From the NCBI RefSeq assembly GCF_019351435.1, contig NZ_JAHWYN010000004.1, forward strand, positions 238,505 to 302,504: 64,000 bases of DNA, written 5' to 3'. A model generated the notes under the pieces. That model saw nothing but the letters and a program-made list of their open reading frames with translations. It had not been told where the DNA came from and ran no database searches. The position numbers and the translations under genes are program-made. This stretch comes from Flavobacterium taihuense (GTDB lineage: Bacteria > Bacteroidota > Bacteroidia > Flavobacteriales > Flavobacteriaceae). Shown one piece after another: positions 9,594 to 18,979 of the stretch (the first letter of the stretch is position 1; each line of letters starts with the position of its first letter).

Positions 9594-11459
9594 ATGTCAG
9601 ATCAAAATCAATACACCGAAGATAATATCCGTTCTCTCGACTGGAAAGAACACATCCGTATGCGTCCCGGAATGTACATTGGGAAACTCGGTGATGGGTC
9701 TTCGCCAGATGATGGTATTTATATTTTATTAAAAGAGGTTCTCGATAATTGTATCGATGAATTTGTGATGGGGGCTGGTAAAACCATCGAAGTTACCATT
9801 AAAGATAAAACAGTTACTGTTCGTGATTATGGACGTGGAATTCCATTAGGAAAAGTAATTGATGTGGTGTCCAAAATGAATACTGGAGGTAAATACGATT
9901 CATTGGCTTTCAAGAAATCGGTTGGTTTGAATGGAGTCGGGACAAAAGCGGTAAATGCATTGTCTCATTTTTTTCGTGTAGAATCCGTTCGTGAGGACAA
10001 ACAAAAAGCAGCTGAGTTTTCTGGAGGAAATTTAGTTTTGGAAGAAGATATTATTGAAACTACAAAACGAAAGGGGACTAAAGTCTCTTTTATTCCAGAC
10101 GAAACAATCTTTAAAAATTATAAATTCAGATTTGAGTATGTAATTAAAATGCTTAAAAACTATTGTTATTTGAACAATGGATTGACGATAATTTTTAATG
10201 GAGAAAAATATTATTCCGAAAATGGATTAAAAGATTTACTGGAAGAAACCATACATGCTGATGATTTAGAGTATCCTATTATTCATCTCAAAGGAGATGA
10301 CATTGAGATGGCTTTGACGCATAGCAAAACACAATACAGTGAAGAATACCACTCTTTTGTAAACGGGCAAAACACCACACAGGGAGGAACACATCTTGCT
10401 GCTTATCGTGAGGCGATTGTCAAAACGATAAGAGAGTTTTACAACAAAAGTTTTGAAGCTTCAGATGTACGAAAATCAGTTGTGAGTGCGATAAGCATCA
10501 AAGTAATGGAGCCTGTTTTCGAGTCGCAAACCAAAACTAAATTAGGTTCTACTGACATGGGTTCTGAACCCGGAATGCCTTCGGTTCGTACCTTTGTAAA
10601 TGATTTTGTAAAAACAAAGCTAGACAATTATTTGCATAAAAATCCAGTAACTGCCGATGCTTTGTTGCGAAAAATTCTCCAAGCCGAACGCGAGCGTAAA
10701 GAATTATCAGGTATTCGAAAATTGGCTACAGATCGTGCCAAGAAAGCCAATCTGCACAATAAGAAATTAAGAGATTGCCGTGCGCATCTTCCTGATACCA
10801 AAAATCCTAAGAGCTTAGAAAGTACGTTGTTTATTACCGAGGGAGATTCGGCTTCTGGGTCGATTACTAAATCCCGTGATGTGAATACTCAGGCGGTTTT
10901 TAGTTTGCGTGGTAAGCCTTTGAATTCGTACGGAATGAGTAAAAAAATTGTGTATGAAAACGAAGAATTCAATTTATTGCAAGCGGCGCTGGACATTGAA
11001 GACGGATTAGAAAAATTGCGTTACAACAACATCGTAATTGCAACCGATGCCGATGTCGACGGAATGCACATTCGATTATTACTGATTACTTTTTTTCTGC
11101 AATTTTTCCCAGAATTAATCAAGGAAGGCCATTTGTATATTTTGCAAACACCGCTTTTTAGAGTTCGAAACAAGAAAGAAACCATTTACTGCTATTCTGA
11201 AGAAGAACGAAAAGACGCTATAGAAAAATTAAAACCAAAACCGGAAATCACCCGATTTAAGGGATTGGGAGAAATATCGCCAGACGAGTTCAAGAATTTC
11301 ATCGGAGAAACGATTCGTCTAGATCCTATTATGATGGATAAAAACACTTCTATAGAACAATTATTGTCGTTTTATATGGGTAAAAATACCCCTGACCGAC
11401 AAGATTTCATTATCAAGAATCTGAAGGTGGAGATTGATGTTTTGGAAGAAGTGAAATAA
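9594..11459 (+). CDS. parE: DNA topoisomerase IV subunit B
   Basis: 621 residues, the short type-IIA B-subunit form. The GHKL ATPase has [12 protein letters not shown] (catalytic Glu), DYGRGIP and [14 protein letters not shown]; the TOPRIM domain has EGDSASGS and [10 protein letters not shown]; the C-terminal GyrB domain holds RFKGLGE. Together with ParC it decatenates replicated chromosomes. ParE rather than GyrB is chosen because parC follows 45 nt downstream and the length lacks GyrB additions. The upstream 220 bp has a near-match box (TACATTAG) but no firm promoter. Confidence 0.95.
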   Translation: MSDQNQYTEDNIRSLDWKEHIRMRPGMYIGKLGDGSSPDDGIYILLKEVLDNCIDEFVMGAGKTIEVTIKDKTVTVRDYGRGIPLGKVIDVVSKMNTGGKYDSLAFKKSVGLNGVGTKAVNALSHFFRVESVREDKQKAAEFSGGNLVLEEDIIETTKRKGTKVSFIPDETIFKNYKFRFEYVIKMLKNYCYLNNGLTIIFNGEKYYSENGLKDLLEETIHADDLEYPIIHLKGDDIEMALTHSKTQYSEEYHSFVNGQNTTQGGTHLAAYREAIVKTIREFYNKSFEASDVRKSVVSAISIKVMEPVFESQTKTKLGSTDMGSEPGMPSVRTFVNDFVKTKLDNYLHKNPVTADALLRKILQAERERKELSGIRKLATDRAKKANLHNKKLRDCRAHLPDTKNPKSLESTLFITEGDSASGSITKSRDVNTQAVFSLRGKPLNSYGMSKKIVYENEEFNLLQAALDIEDGLEKLRYNNIVIATDADVDGMHIRLLLITFFLQFFPELIKEGHLYILQTPLFRVRNKKETIYCYSEEERKDAIEKLKPKPEITRFKGLGEISPDEFKNFIGETIRLDPIMMDKNTSIEQLLSFYMGKNTPDRQDFIIKNLKVEIDVLEEVK

Positions 11460-11504
11460 GTTTAAAAGGAAAAGTAGTTATTCCTATATTTTTATAATAA
11501 ATAA

Positions 11505-14228
11505 ATGAAAGACGAAGAAGACGATAACATAATTCCAGATAGCGAAGAAAATAATTCGGAAAATCATTCTAATGATGAAAATCAAGAAGATAATGATTCC
11601 GATGAAATTATCAATGTTGAAGCCAAGCATTTTGAAGGGCAGCATTTTTACGAGAATGATAATGAGGAAGGCGATACCATTACCAAAGTTACGGGAATGT
11701 ACAAAGATTGGTTTTTGGATTATGCTTCTTATGTAATTCTGGAGAGAGCTGTTCCTGCTATTGAGGATGGTTTCAAACCCGTACAACGTAGAATCATGCA
11801 CTCTTTGAAAGAGTTGGACGATGGTCGTTACAATAAGGTTGCCAATGTTGTTGGTCACACCATGCAGTATCACCCGCACGGTGATCAGAGTATTGGTGAC
11901 GCAATGGTGCAAATTGGCCAGAAAGAATTATTAATTGATTGTCAAGGGAACTGGGGGAATATCTTAACAGGTGATGGAGCTGCGGCTTCTCGTTATATCG
12001 AAGCACGTTTGTCAAAATTCGCTTTGGAAGTTTTGTATTCTCCAAAAATTACCGATTGGGGCGTTTCCTATGATGGACGTCGTGCCGAGCCAAATAACCT
12101 GCCTGTAAAATTTCCGCTATTATTGGCATCAGGAGCCGAGGGGATTGCTGTGGGGCTTTCGACTAAAGTTTTGCCTCATAATTTTAATGAATTGATAGAT
12201 TCGTCCATTAAAATTCTGAAAGGAAAGCCATTTACATTGTATCCCGATTTCTTGACGCAAGGAATCGCCGATGTGTCCAATTATAATGATGGAATGCGTG
12301 GTGGTCGTGTTCGTGTTCGTGCCAAAATTGGTCAGCTGGACAAAAATACCTTGGTGATTACCCAAATTCCGTTTTCGACCAATACGACAACATTGATTGA
12401 CAGTATTTTGAAAGCCAATGATAAAGGTAAAATCAAAATCAAAAAAATAGAAGACAATACTGCTGCTGAAGTAGAGATATTAATACATCTTTTTCCTGGA
12501 GTTTCTCCAGATAAAACAATTGATGCCTTGTTTGCATTCACTGCTTGCGAAACTTCGGTGGCGCCTTTGGGTTGTGTGATTGAGGATAATAAACCCTTGT
12601 TTATCGGGGTTTCGGATATGTTGAAAATTTCGACTAACCGAACCGTTCAGCTTTTGAAAAGTGAACTCGAAATTCAATTGGGTGAACTCGAAGAGCAATG
12701 GCATTTCTTGTCTTTGGAGCGTATTTTCATCGAAAATAAAATCTACCGCGATATTGAGGATAAAACGACCCGGGAAGATGTAATTCAAGCAGTTGACGAT
12801 GGGTTAAAACCGTTTACCAAGAATTTGAAGCGAGCGGTAACCGAAGAAGATATCTTGAGGTTATTGGATATCCGAATTATGCGTATTTCGAAATTCGATA
12901 GCAATAAAGCACAAGACAAAATCGAAGCTTTGGAAGGAAGCATCGAACAGGTAAAATACGATTTGGAACATATTATCGATTTTGCGATAGCTTATTTTAC
13001 AAGATTAAAAGAGAAATACGGTAAAGGCAGAGAACGCCAAACCGAGTTGCGTATTTTTGATGATATCGAAGCTACAAAAGTAGTTTTAAGAAATACAAAA
13101 TTGTACGTAAATAGGGAAGAAGGCTTCGTGGGAACTAGCTTGAAAAAAGACGAATATGTTACTGATTGTTCCGATATTGATGATGTGATTGTTTTTCTAA
13201 GAGACGGAAAAATGATGATTACCAAAGTCGATGCCAAAACATTCGTTGGTAAAGATATCATCCACGTTGCCATTTTTGACAAAAGTGATAAACGTACCAT
13301 TTATAATATGATTTACCGTGACGGAAAATCAGGGCCATCTTATATAAAACGATTCAATGTTTCTGGAGTTACACGTGACAAACCGTATGATTTGACGAAT
13401 GAAACTGCGGGTTCGCAAACTTTGTATTTTTCTTGTAATCCAAATGGAGAAGCGGAGGTAATTACGATTTTATTACGCCAAGTGGGAAGTATCAAAAAAC
13501 TGAAATTCGATATTGATTTTGCTGCTTTAGCTATTAAGGGACGTGCTTCCAAAGGGAATTTAGTTTCTAAATATCCAATCAAAAAAATTGAATTGAAAGA
13601 GAAAGGTATTTCAACATTATTACCTAGAAAGGTTTGGTTTGATGATACGGTGCAACGATTGAATGTAGATGCTAGAGGAGAATTGTTGGGCGAATTTAGG
13701 CCAAGTGATAAAATTTTAGTGATTTCACAAGCTGGAAAAATAAAAGTCATTACACCCGAATTGACTACTCATTTTGATGAAGATATGATTGTTTTGGAGA
13801 AGTGGATTCCTAAAAAACCTATTTCGGCTATTTATTATGATGGTGAAAAAGAACGTTATTACATCAAACGATTTTTGGTAGAAACCGAAAATAAAGAGGA
13901 AAGTTTTATTACGGAACATCCAAACTCAAGATTAGAAATCGTAGCAACAGATTATCGTCCTGTAGCCGAATTAGTTTTTACTAAAGTAAAAGGAGTTCAA
14001 AAAGAGAATATGACTGTAGATATTGAGTCTTTTATTGCCGTTAAAGGATTTAAAGCGCTCGGTAATCAATTGACTACCGATAAACTGAAGCAGGTGAATC
14101 TATTGGAACCCTTACCGTACGAAATTCCGGAAGAAATTATTCCGGAAGAAATAGAAGTACAGGGTGAAACCAATGGCGATGATGCCGATATCCAATTAGA
14201 TGATGACGGACAGGTTGTACTGTTTTAA
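11505..14228 (+). CDS. parC: DNA topoisomerase IV subunit A
   Basis: 907 residues. Winged-helix DNA-cleavage domain with the catalytic tyrosine at residue 164 (AASRYIEARLS), about 45 residues later than in E. coli ParC because of a strongly acidic N-terminal tail (about residues 1-55, rich in Asp/Glu/Asn). The resistance-determining region precedes it (HPHGDQSIGDAMV). A coiled-coil neck lies around 400-470 and a beta-pinwheel-like C-terminal domain from about 560, ending in a second acidic tail (DDADIQLDDD). Its stop codon lies inside the terminator hairpin. Forms a heterotetramer with ParE. Confidence 0.95.
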   Translation: MKDEEDDNIIPDSEENNSENHSNDENQEDNDSDEIINVEAKHFEGQHFYENDNEEGDTITKVTGMYKDWFLDYASYVILERAVPAIEDGFKPVQRRIMHSLKELDDGRYNKVANVVGHTMQYHPHGDQSIGDAMVQIGQKELLIDCQGNWGNILTGDGAAASRYIEARLSKFALEVLYSPKITDWGVSYDGRRAEPNNLPVKFPLLLASGAEGIAVGLSTKVLPHNFNELIDSSIKILKGKPFTLYPDFLTQGIADVSNYNDGMRGGRVRVRAKIGQLDKNTLVITQIPFSTNTTTLIDSILKANDKGKIKIKKIEDNTAAEVEILIHLFPGVSPDKTIDALFAFTACETSVAPLGCVIEDNKPLFIGVSDMLKISTNRTVQLLKSELEIQLGELEEQWHFLSLERIFIENKIYRDIEDKTTREDVIQAVDDGLKPFTKNLKRAVTEEDILRLLDIRIMRISKFDSNKAQDKIEALEGSIEQVKYDLEHIIDFAIAYFTRLKEKYGKGRERQTELRIFDDIEATKVVLRNTKLYVNREEGFVGTSLKKDEYVTDCSDIDDVIVFLRDGKMMITKVDAKTFVGKDIIHVAIFDKSDKRTIYNMIYRDGKSGPSYIKRFNVSGVTRDKPYDLTNETAGSQTLYFSCNPNGEAEVITILLRQVGSIKKLKFDIDFAALAIKGRASKGNLVSKYPIKKIELKEKGISTLLPRKVWFDDTVQRLNVDARGELLGEFRPSDKILVISQAGKIKVITPELTTHFDEDMIVLEKWIPKKPISAIYYDGEKERYYIKRFLVETENKEESFITEHPNSRLEIVATDYRPVAELVFTKVKGVQKENMTVDIESFIAVKGFKALGNQLTTDKLKQVNLLEPLPYEIPEEIIPEEIEVQGETNGDDADIQLDDDGQVVLF

Positions 14229-14276
14229 TTAAGCCAAAAAAAGCTCCTGTTTTAGGAGCTTTTTTGGCTTAATTAA
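14225..14276. terminator. Long bidirectional terminator between parC and the exonuclease gene
   Basis: Arms of about 22 nt (TTAATTAAGCC, A run, GCTCC and its complement) with a TGTTTTA loop. It carries A/T runs on both sides, so it serves both convergent genes. The left arm includes the parC stop codon. Confidence 0.85.
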
Positions 14277-14321
14277 GATTTAAAAAATAATTTTATTTTG
14301 CAAAAATCTCCTGTGTACAAT

Positions 14322-14993
14322 TTAATATTTGAACAAATCTATTAAAGTAAATTCTTTTTTGCCTTTTAAATCTTTAAGTTTTTTTACAATTTTCAGGAAA
14401 GCAATTGCAGTGATATAAGCATCGCCCATTGCAGTGTGTCGGTCTTTTTTGGAGATATCGAATTTATCGGCAAGATCATCCAAGGCATAATGGTCTTTGC
14501 GTTCCAGTAAATTAGACATGATGAGTGTTTTTTTATAAAGATACGCAGTGTCCAATGTTTTATTTGTTAAAATGGGGAGACCATTTCGTTCAAGAGCACG
14601 GTTTATCATTGTTATATCAAATATAGTATGATGTGCAATGATGATAGCATCTCCCAAAAATGTCAAAAATTGTTGTAATGCTTCTAATTCTGAGGGCTTG
14701 TCCATAACCCAATCTTTCAAAATACCGTGAATTTGTGCACTGCTTTTATCGTAATGCTCTTGGTGAATATAAATCTCAAAACTATCAGGAATTGAAATTA
14801 CACCGTTTTGTAATGTAACGACCCCAATGCAAAGTATTCGGTCATTTTCATGATCAAAGCCCGTAGTTTCTGTATCTAGAACTACAAAGCGAGTACTATC
14901 TACTCGATTAGAAAGTGTTTTGTCAATTGTTTTTTCTTTAATTTTTAAAAAATCAAAGAGACTTGCTTTGCTTTTTTTTAAAAAGTCTTTCAT
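14322..14993 (-). CDS. 3'-5' exonuclease, DEDDh family (DnaQ-like)
   Basis: 223 residues. The DEDDh set is visible: VVLDTETTGFDHEN (Asp, Glu), IIAHHTIFDITMI (Asp) and DRHTAMGDAYIT (His, Asp). Such enzymes remove nucleotides from DNA or RNA 3' ends. It is not the polymerase III epsilon chain proper, since it lacks a clamp motif that I can see. The ATG overlaps the stop codon of the upstream cNMP/CBS/DUF294 gene (TAATG), so translation is probably coupled and the two proteins probably work together. This pairing is familiar from other bacteria, but its job is unknown. Confidence 0.92.
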   Translation of the reverse strand: MKDFLKKSKASLFDFLKIKEKTIDKTLSNRVDSTRFVVLDTETTGFDHENDRILCIGVVTLQNGVISIPDSFEIYIHQEHYDKSSAQIHGILKDWVMDKPSELEALQQFLTFLGDAIIIAHHTIFDITMINRALERNGLPILTNKTLDTAYLYKKTLIMSNLLERKDHYALDDLADKFDISKKDRHTAMGDAYITAIAFLKIVKKLKDLKGKKEFTLIDLFKY

Positions 14994-16912
14994 TACAATA
15001 TATTTGAAGGATTAAAACGGATTGAAATGATTTCCTGTATCTCTTTAATGGTTTTAAAGGTACTCTTGAGCTTTATTTTTTCTAGCTTTGTTAGGTCTCC
15101 CAAGGCAATGTATTGACCGGAATCATTATGCAATAATCCTTGTTTAGTTCTAAATTTCAGTAAGGCTCTGTAGGAGTAGGAACACGCTAGGTACAATTCT
15201 TTATTCTGTGGTTCCAATTCTGCTAATTTTTCAAAACGTTCAGGAGTATTGCTAATAGATTTTACCGCATGGGATAGAATCAATACTCTTGCGGCATCAC
15301 TCAAAGGCATTAGTGCTCTTCTTTTTATGTCAAAAAAATCTTTGTTGGCACCATCCTGTTCTAATAAAAACTCTCTAAAGAATCCAGTAGGAGAAGGGCT
15401 TTGCAAAGCACCACTCACTAAATGAAGATAAAATACTGGGTTTGCTTTTATATCTTCCAGAATGTAATCAGATAGTTTGTTTGCAAGTTCACTGTCACCA
15501 TACGAAAGACTGTAATCAAAGAAAATGAAAGACAGCAGTACTTCGTCTTTTCCGGTATTGGTAATCCAATGATGTACTAGTTTTTTCCATTCATCAAGAC
15601 TTAAACACCATTTAGGATTAGAAGCCATCATTTCGGCAGGGCAATAATCGTATCCAATTTCAAATAATCCTTTGTTGACATGCATGGCTAATTCTAAGAA
15701 ATATTTTTTGGTTTTCTCTCTTAAATCCTCGGATACATCTTCATAAACTAAAGCATTATCTTGGTCGGTTTGCAATAACTGTTCACTACGTCCTTGACTT
15801 CCCATTGCCAGCCACGCAAATTTAGCTGGTGGTGGGGTGCTCATTTTTTTTAATGCTATTTCAATAACTTGTTGGATGCACACATCATTCAGTTCGGTGA
15901 TAATTTTTGATGTCAGTGAAATTGGTATATTTTGATCCAAATACCCTTGCAATAATTGCATGATACTGGCGCGTATGGGTTTGATTTCCTTGTATTTTTT
16001 AGCTCTTTTTACTGCCTTTATTAATACAGCAGGATTATTTCCCAAAGAGACCATCACGTCGTGTTTGGAAAGGATACCTACCGCTTTTGTATTGGGAGTA
16101 CCATCTTTAGTTAGACATATATGGCTGATGTTGCTTTTCATCATAGCCATCTGTGCTTGAGTGGTAGTCAGTTTTTTGGGATAGGTAATAACAGGGCTCG
16201 TCATGATTAGGGAAGCCGACGTAGTGATAGGATATTCACCCGTTACAATTTTGTTTCTTAAATCTTTATCGGTGATAATACCGATAGGCAGTTTATCTTC
16301 TACAACAAGTACAGCTCCGACATTTTTTTTGGTCATAATTTCGGCTATGGCTTTTGCAGTGGTTATAGACGAACAAGTGACTATTTTTTTGGAATATTTT
16401 ACGGGCTGAATGTCTAATAATTTGTTGTCAGTATCCAGAATTTCTCCTGCCAAAGTTTCCCCATACAGCTTACCTCTATGACTTTTAGAATAAGGATTTC
16501 GGGTATTGGAAGCAAAACTTTGAATTAGGAAATTGCCAACATCTTTGTTCTCTAGTGCATAAGGCCTAAAAAGGGCAATCGGAATAGCATAAAGAATACT
16601 TTCTTCATACGTTCTGGCTTCCATCTTGTAGTTTTCATTGGCTATAAGTGGTCTCAAACCAAAAATATCTCCTTCATCACACATGTCTAAAACATCATTT
16701 TTGGGACCTTTTCTCAGTGCGACTGCTCCTTTATGAACAATATAAAAGCAATCGTGTGTATCTTCGTTCTCGGCAAAAATAACACTGTCTTTTTCCTTGT
16801 AAATAATGGATATCTGTTCCGATAAGATTTCGATATCTTTTTGGTTTAAAAAAGTAAAAGGAGGAAAGCCTTTTAAAAAATCGGCAACTCTATGTGAAAT
16901 AGTATTTTTCAT
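14993..16912 (-). CDS. cNMP-binding / CBS / DUF294 nucleotidyltransferase-like signalling protein
   Basis: 639 residues. In order: a cyclic-nucleotide-binding-like domain (about 15-130), a CBS pair (about 165-285, with the GIITDKDLRN motif), a DUF294 putative nucleotidyltransferase domain (about 300-450) with AMGSQGRSEQLLQTDQDNAL, in which the Gly-Ser and Asp-x-Asp residues of the Pol-beta fold are kept, and a C-terminal DUF294_C helical region. The architecture is like that of GlnD without the HD and ACT parts, so it could modify a protein or nucleotide in response to adenylate or cyclic nucleotide. No target is known. First gene of a coupled pair with the exonuclease. Confidence 0.92.
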   Translation of the reverse strand: MKNTISHRVADFLKGFPPFTFLNQKDIEILSEQISIIYKEKDSVIFAENEDTHDCFYIVHKGAVALRKGPKNDVLDMCDEGDIFGLRPLIANENYKMEARTYEESILYAIPIALFRPYALENKDVGNFLIQSFASNTRNPYSKSHRGKLYGETLAGEILDTDNKLLDIQPVKYSKKIVTCSSITTAKAIAEIMTKKNVGAVLVVEDKLPIGIITDKDLRNKIVTGEYPITTSASLIMTSPVITYPKKLTTTQAQMAMMKSNISHICLTKDGTPNTKAVGILSKHDVMVSLGNNPAVLIKAVKRAKKYKEIKPIRASIMQLLQGYLDQNIPISLTSKIITELNDVCIQQVIEIALKKMSTPPPAKFAWLAMGSQGRSEQLLQTDQDNALVYEDVSEDLREKTKKYFLELAMHVNKGLFEIGYDYCPAEMMASNPKWCLSLDEWKKLVHHWITNTGKDEVLLSFIFFDYSLSYGDSELANKLSDYILEDIKANPVFYLHLVSGALQSPSPTGFFREFLLEQDGANKDFFDIKRRALMPLSDAARVLILSHAVKSISNTPERFEKLAELEPQNKELYLACSYSYRALLKFRTKQGLLHNDSGQYIALGDLTKLEKIKLKSTFKTIKEIQEIISIRFNPSNIL

Positions 16913-16940
16913 TTTATTTATATGATAATAAATCTATTGT

Positions 16941-16976
16941 AAAAAAAAATCCAGCTACTTTAGGTAACTGGATACT
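16941..16976 (-). terminator. Terminator of terC
   Basis: On the minus strand ATCCAGTTAC / GTAGCTGGAT pair with one mismatch around a small loop, followed by nine T residues, 13 nt after the terC stop. Confidence 0.7.
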
Positions 16977-16988
16977 TTTTGAATCCTA

Positions 16989-17765
16989 TTATGATTTTTT
17001 ATTTTTGGTTGTTTTCATATTTAATATTTCGACAAATAAAGAGAAGGAAATAGCAAAGTACAAGTAGCCTTTTGGTACTGGAGTCACATGACTTCCAAAA
17101 ATAAGGGCATTTGACAAATGAGCACTTTCAGTCAATAGCATAAATCCAATTAAAATCAAAAAGGATAATCCTAAAATTTGAATAGAAGGATGTTTGTTAA
17201 CAAAATTTCCAACTGGAACTGCAAATTGCATCATTATTAAAACCGAAATTACTACGGCAGTAATCATAATAACTAAAGCTCCTTCAACGCCGTTAGTCAT
17301 CCCTACAGCGGTCAATATACTGTCGAAAGAGAAAACCAAGTCAATCATTATAATTTGTAGAATAACGCTTTGAAAAGATTTTGCGGCAGCTTTACCCAAT
17401 TCTTTTTCTTCATGACCTCTCTCGTCAACTTTTTCGCGAATTTCATTGGTGCTTTTGTAGATCAGGAATAAGCCTCCTAATAACAAAATGATACTTTGGC
17501 CCGTGATTCCTGCATGTAACCAACTCCAATCGATCGTAAACCATGGTTTTTTCATTTGGGTTAAGAAATTGATTCCAAACAAGAGCGCAATTCGCATAAA
17601 CATAGCCAAAAACATCCCTACTTTAGTTGCTTTTTTGCGGTCTTCAATAGCTAATTTTCCAGTTGCAATAGAGATAAAAATGATGTTGTCAATACCTAAA
17701 ACAATTTCAAGAAATGTTAATGTTAATAAGGCAATCCACGCATCCGGGTTTAAGAATACTTCCAT
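16989..17765 (-). CDS. TerC family integral membrane protein
   Basis: 258 residues with about seven TM helices. The two Asp-bearing motifs of TerC, LGIDNIIFI near residue 25 and MIDLVFSFDSILTAVG near 140, are intact. Family members take part in metal (Mn, Ca) export to secreted proteins or in tellurite resistance; the substrate is not shown here. The charged loop between helices 3 and 4 (EIREKVDERGHEEKEL) is normal for the family. No other tellurite genes are nearby. Confidence 0.93.
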   Translation of the reverse strand: MEVFLNPDAWIALLTLTFLEIVLGIDNIIFISIATGKLAIEDRKKATKVGMFLAMFMRIALLFGINFLTQMKKPWFTIDWSWLHAGITGQSIILLLGGLFLIYKSTNEIREKVDERGHEEKELGKAAAKSFQSVILQIIMIDLVFSFDSILTAVGMTNGVEGALVIMITAVVISVLIMMQFAVPVGNFVNKHPSIQILGLSFLILIGFMLLTESAHLSNALIFGSHVTPVPKGYLYFAISFSLFVEILNMKTTKNKKS

Positions 17766-17811
17766 TTTATAATATTAGGGTTTAAAAAAAACATAAGTTT
17801 TTGAAATCTGC

Positions 17812-17829
17812 TCCCGAAAGCCTTCGGGA
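17812..17829 (-). terminator. Short hairpin after the lipoprotein gene
   Basis: TCCCGAA / TTCGGGA arms with a 4-nt loop, 9 nt beyond the lipoprotein stop. The T run begins only about 20 nt later, so termination is uncertain; it could be a small dispersed palindrome. Confidence 0.35.
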
Positions 17830-17838
17830 CTGAATTCT

Positions 17839-18213
17839 TTAATCTGCAATCTTGATAACCGTTCCTTTTTGTTTCGAATCGACACCAACCATTCCAAATT
17901 CAAAGGTATAGGAATTTTTTGTAGTTGTCAAAATTTTCATGCCTATTGCTTTCTCTTCGGCCTTGTTTTTCGGGTGTTTTTTCTGCAAAACATATTCGCA
18001 ATCATTTACCCAACGAACGGTAGATGTGTCTGTTTTGCCTTCAAAAGTCTCTATTTCAATACTATCATTACGTTCAAAAACGGTTGTTTTTTTTACACCA
18101 TTAATTTCATATTCAAATTTAAATTTTCCGGTTTTAAAGTCCCTGCAGTTGCGCTCAACATCAAAGCAGGAGATTAACAGCAATAAAGGGGAGAGTAATA
18201 TTATCTTTTTCAT
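17839..18213 (-). CDS. Small predicted lipoprotein, function unknown
   Basis: 124 residues. Signal sequence MKKIILLSPLLLLISC with the lipobox cysteine at residue 16, so it is probably a membrane-anchored lipoprotein. The mature part is beta-rich with charged strands (GKFKFEYEINGVKKTTVFER, then WVNDCEYVLQKK) and looks like a small lipocalin-like or barrel fold, but I recognise no named family. It stands alone between terC and a dispersed palindromic repeat, with its own ATG at the signal peptide. Confidence 0.8.
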   Translation of the reverse strand: MKKIILLSPLLLLISCFDVERNCRDFKTGKFKFEYEINGVKKTTVFERNDSIEIETFEGKTDTSTVRWVNDCEYVLQKKHPKNKAEEKAIGMKILTTTKNSYTFEFGMVGVDSKQKGTVIKIAD

Positions 18214-18245
18214 TTGTAGTTTATTAGTAATGATTTTTTATTTGT

Positions 18246-18390
18246 GCCTAATCCAGCAGTCTGTTGCAACTCCTCGTCTCGTTGACAAAATTTTTAAGTG
18301 TTTGCGAGAGCTTCTTTTAGTCGCTTTGCAAACACAAAATATTTAAGTCAACGAGATTGCGGGGTTTTCACTTCCATCTGGGGCAATACG
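18246..18390 (+). repeat. Dispersed palindromic element, copy A
   Basis: About 145 bp, closely similar in its ends and central loop to copy B at 33221-33366. Ends: GCCTAATCC and ATCTGGGGCA. Nested arms: CTCGTTGAC (18278-18286) with GTCAACGAG (18347-18355), and GTGTTTGC (18298-18305) with GCAAACAC (18328-18335). The central hairpin GAGC-TTCTTTTAGTC-GCTT has the same loop layout as copy B. The arms differ in sequence from copy B but stay paired, so structure rather than sequence is conserved. Confidence 0.75.
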
Positions 18391-18401
18391 CATCATGTAT
18401 T

Positions 18402-18977
18402 TTATTTTAATCGTCTAAATTCTTCTTCCGTAAAATTTTTGATTGTTTTCTCCTGTGCAAATTTATCTGCATTATAATTATTTGATTTATTTTTTGGAAT
18501 AGATAAACTATTCCATTCACTATTTTTCAGTTGTTTGGCATAAAAAACAATTTGCCCAACATGATACGGATAATGTGCTAGTTGTCTATTTATGGCTTCA
18601 ATAACCGTATGGCCTTCGTTCCGGATATAAATAATTTTCGAAAGTTGTTCAGGCTGTAAACTTTCTAAAGCACCCAGAAAACAATCCCAACCCGAATCCC
18701 ATAAAGCCAAAACCTGTTCTTTGGTTTGCAAATCATTTTCAAATTCTGCATCTCGATTTCTCGATTCCTTTTCACCATCCGTGGTTAGGAAATCCGTCCA
18801 GCGCGACAGCATATTCCCTGAAAGATGTTTTACAATCACGGCAATATTATTGGTGTCTTCATTTACAGATACAAAAAGTTGTTCTGGCTCCAGTTGTTCC
18901 ATGGCTTTTTCTCCCAACATTTTATAGTAGAGAAATTGCTTTTTTACACTTTCAAGATAGGATGAGGCTGCATTCAT
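18402..18977 (-). CDS. DUF1572 family protein (DinB-like fold)
   Basis: About 191 residues, an all-helical DinB-like protein. The DinB-type metal histidines are visible: VIVKHLSGNM (about residue 49) and RQLAHYPYHVGQIV (about 131-140, HxxxH). These proteins resemble bacillithiol- and mycothiol-dependent S-transferases, but no activity is shown for DUF1572. A GTG 6 nt upstream (18983) overlaps the preceding stop codon; I prefer the ATG at 18977 because MNAASSYLESVKKQF matches the usual family start. Part of a close-packed minus-strand run with the pentapeptide gene. Confidence 0.85.
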   Translation of the reverse strand: MNAASSYLESVKKQFLYYKMLGEKAMEQLEPEQLFVSVNEDTNNIAVIVKHLSGNMLSRWTDFLTTDGEKESRNRDAEFENDLQTKEQVLALWDSGWDCFLGALESLQPEQLSKIIYIRNEGHTVIEAINRQLAHYPYHVGQIVFYAKQLKNSEWNSLSIPKNKSNNYNADKFAQEKTIKNFTEEEFRRLK

Positions 18978-18979
18978 AA

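Noticed and set aside
11484..13919. Several long minus-strand frames opposite parC
   Set aside because: Shadows of a strongly conserved coding region; no start context and no recognisable motifs.
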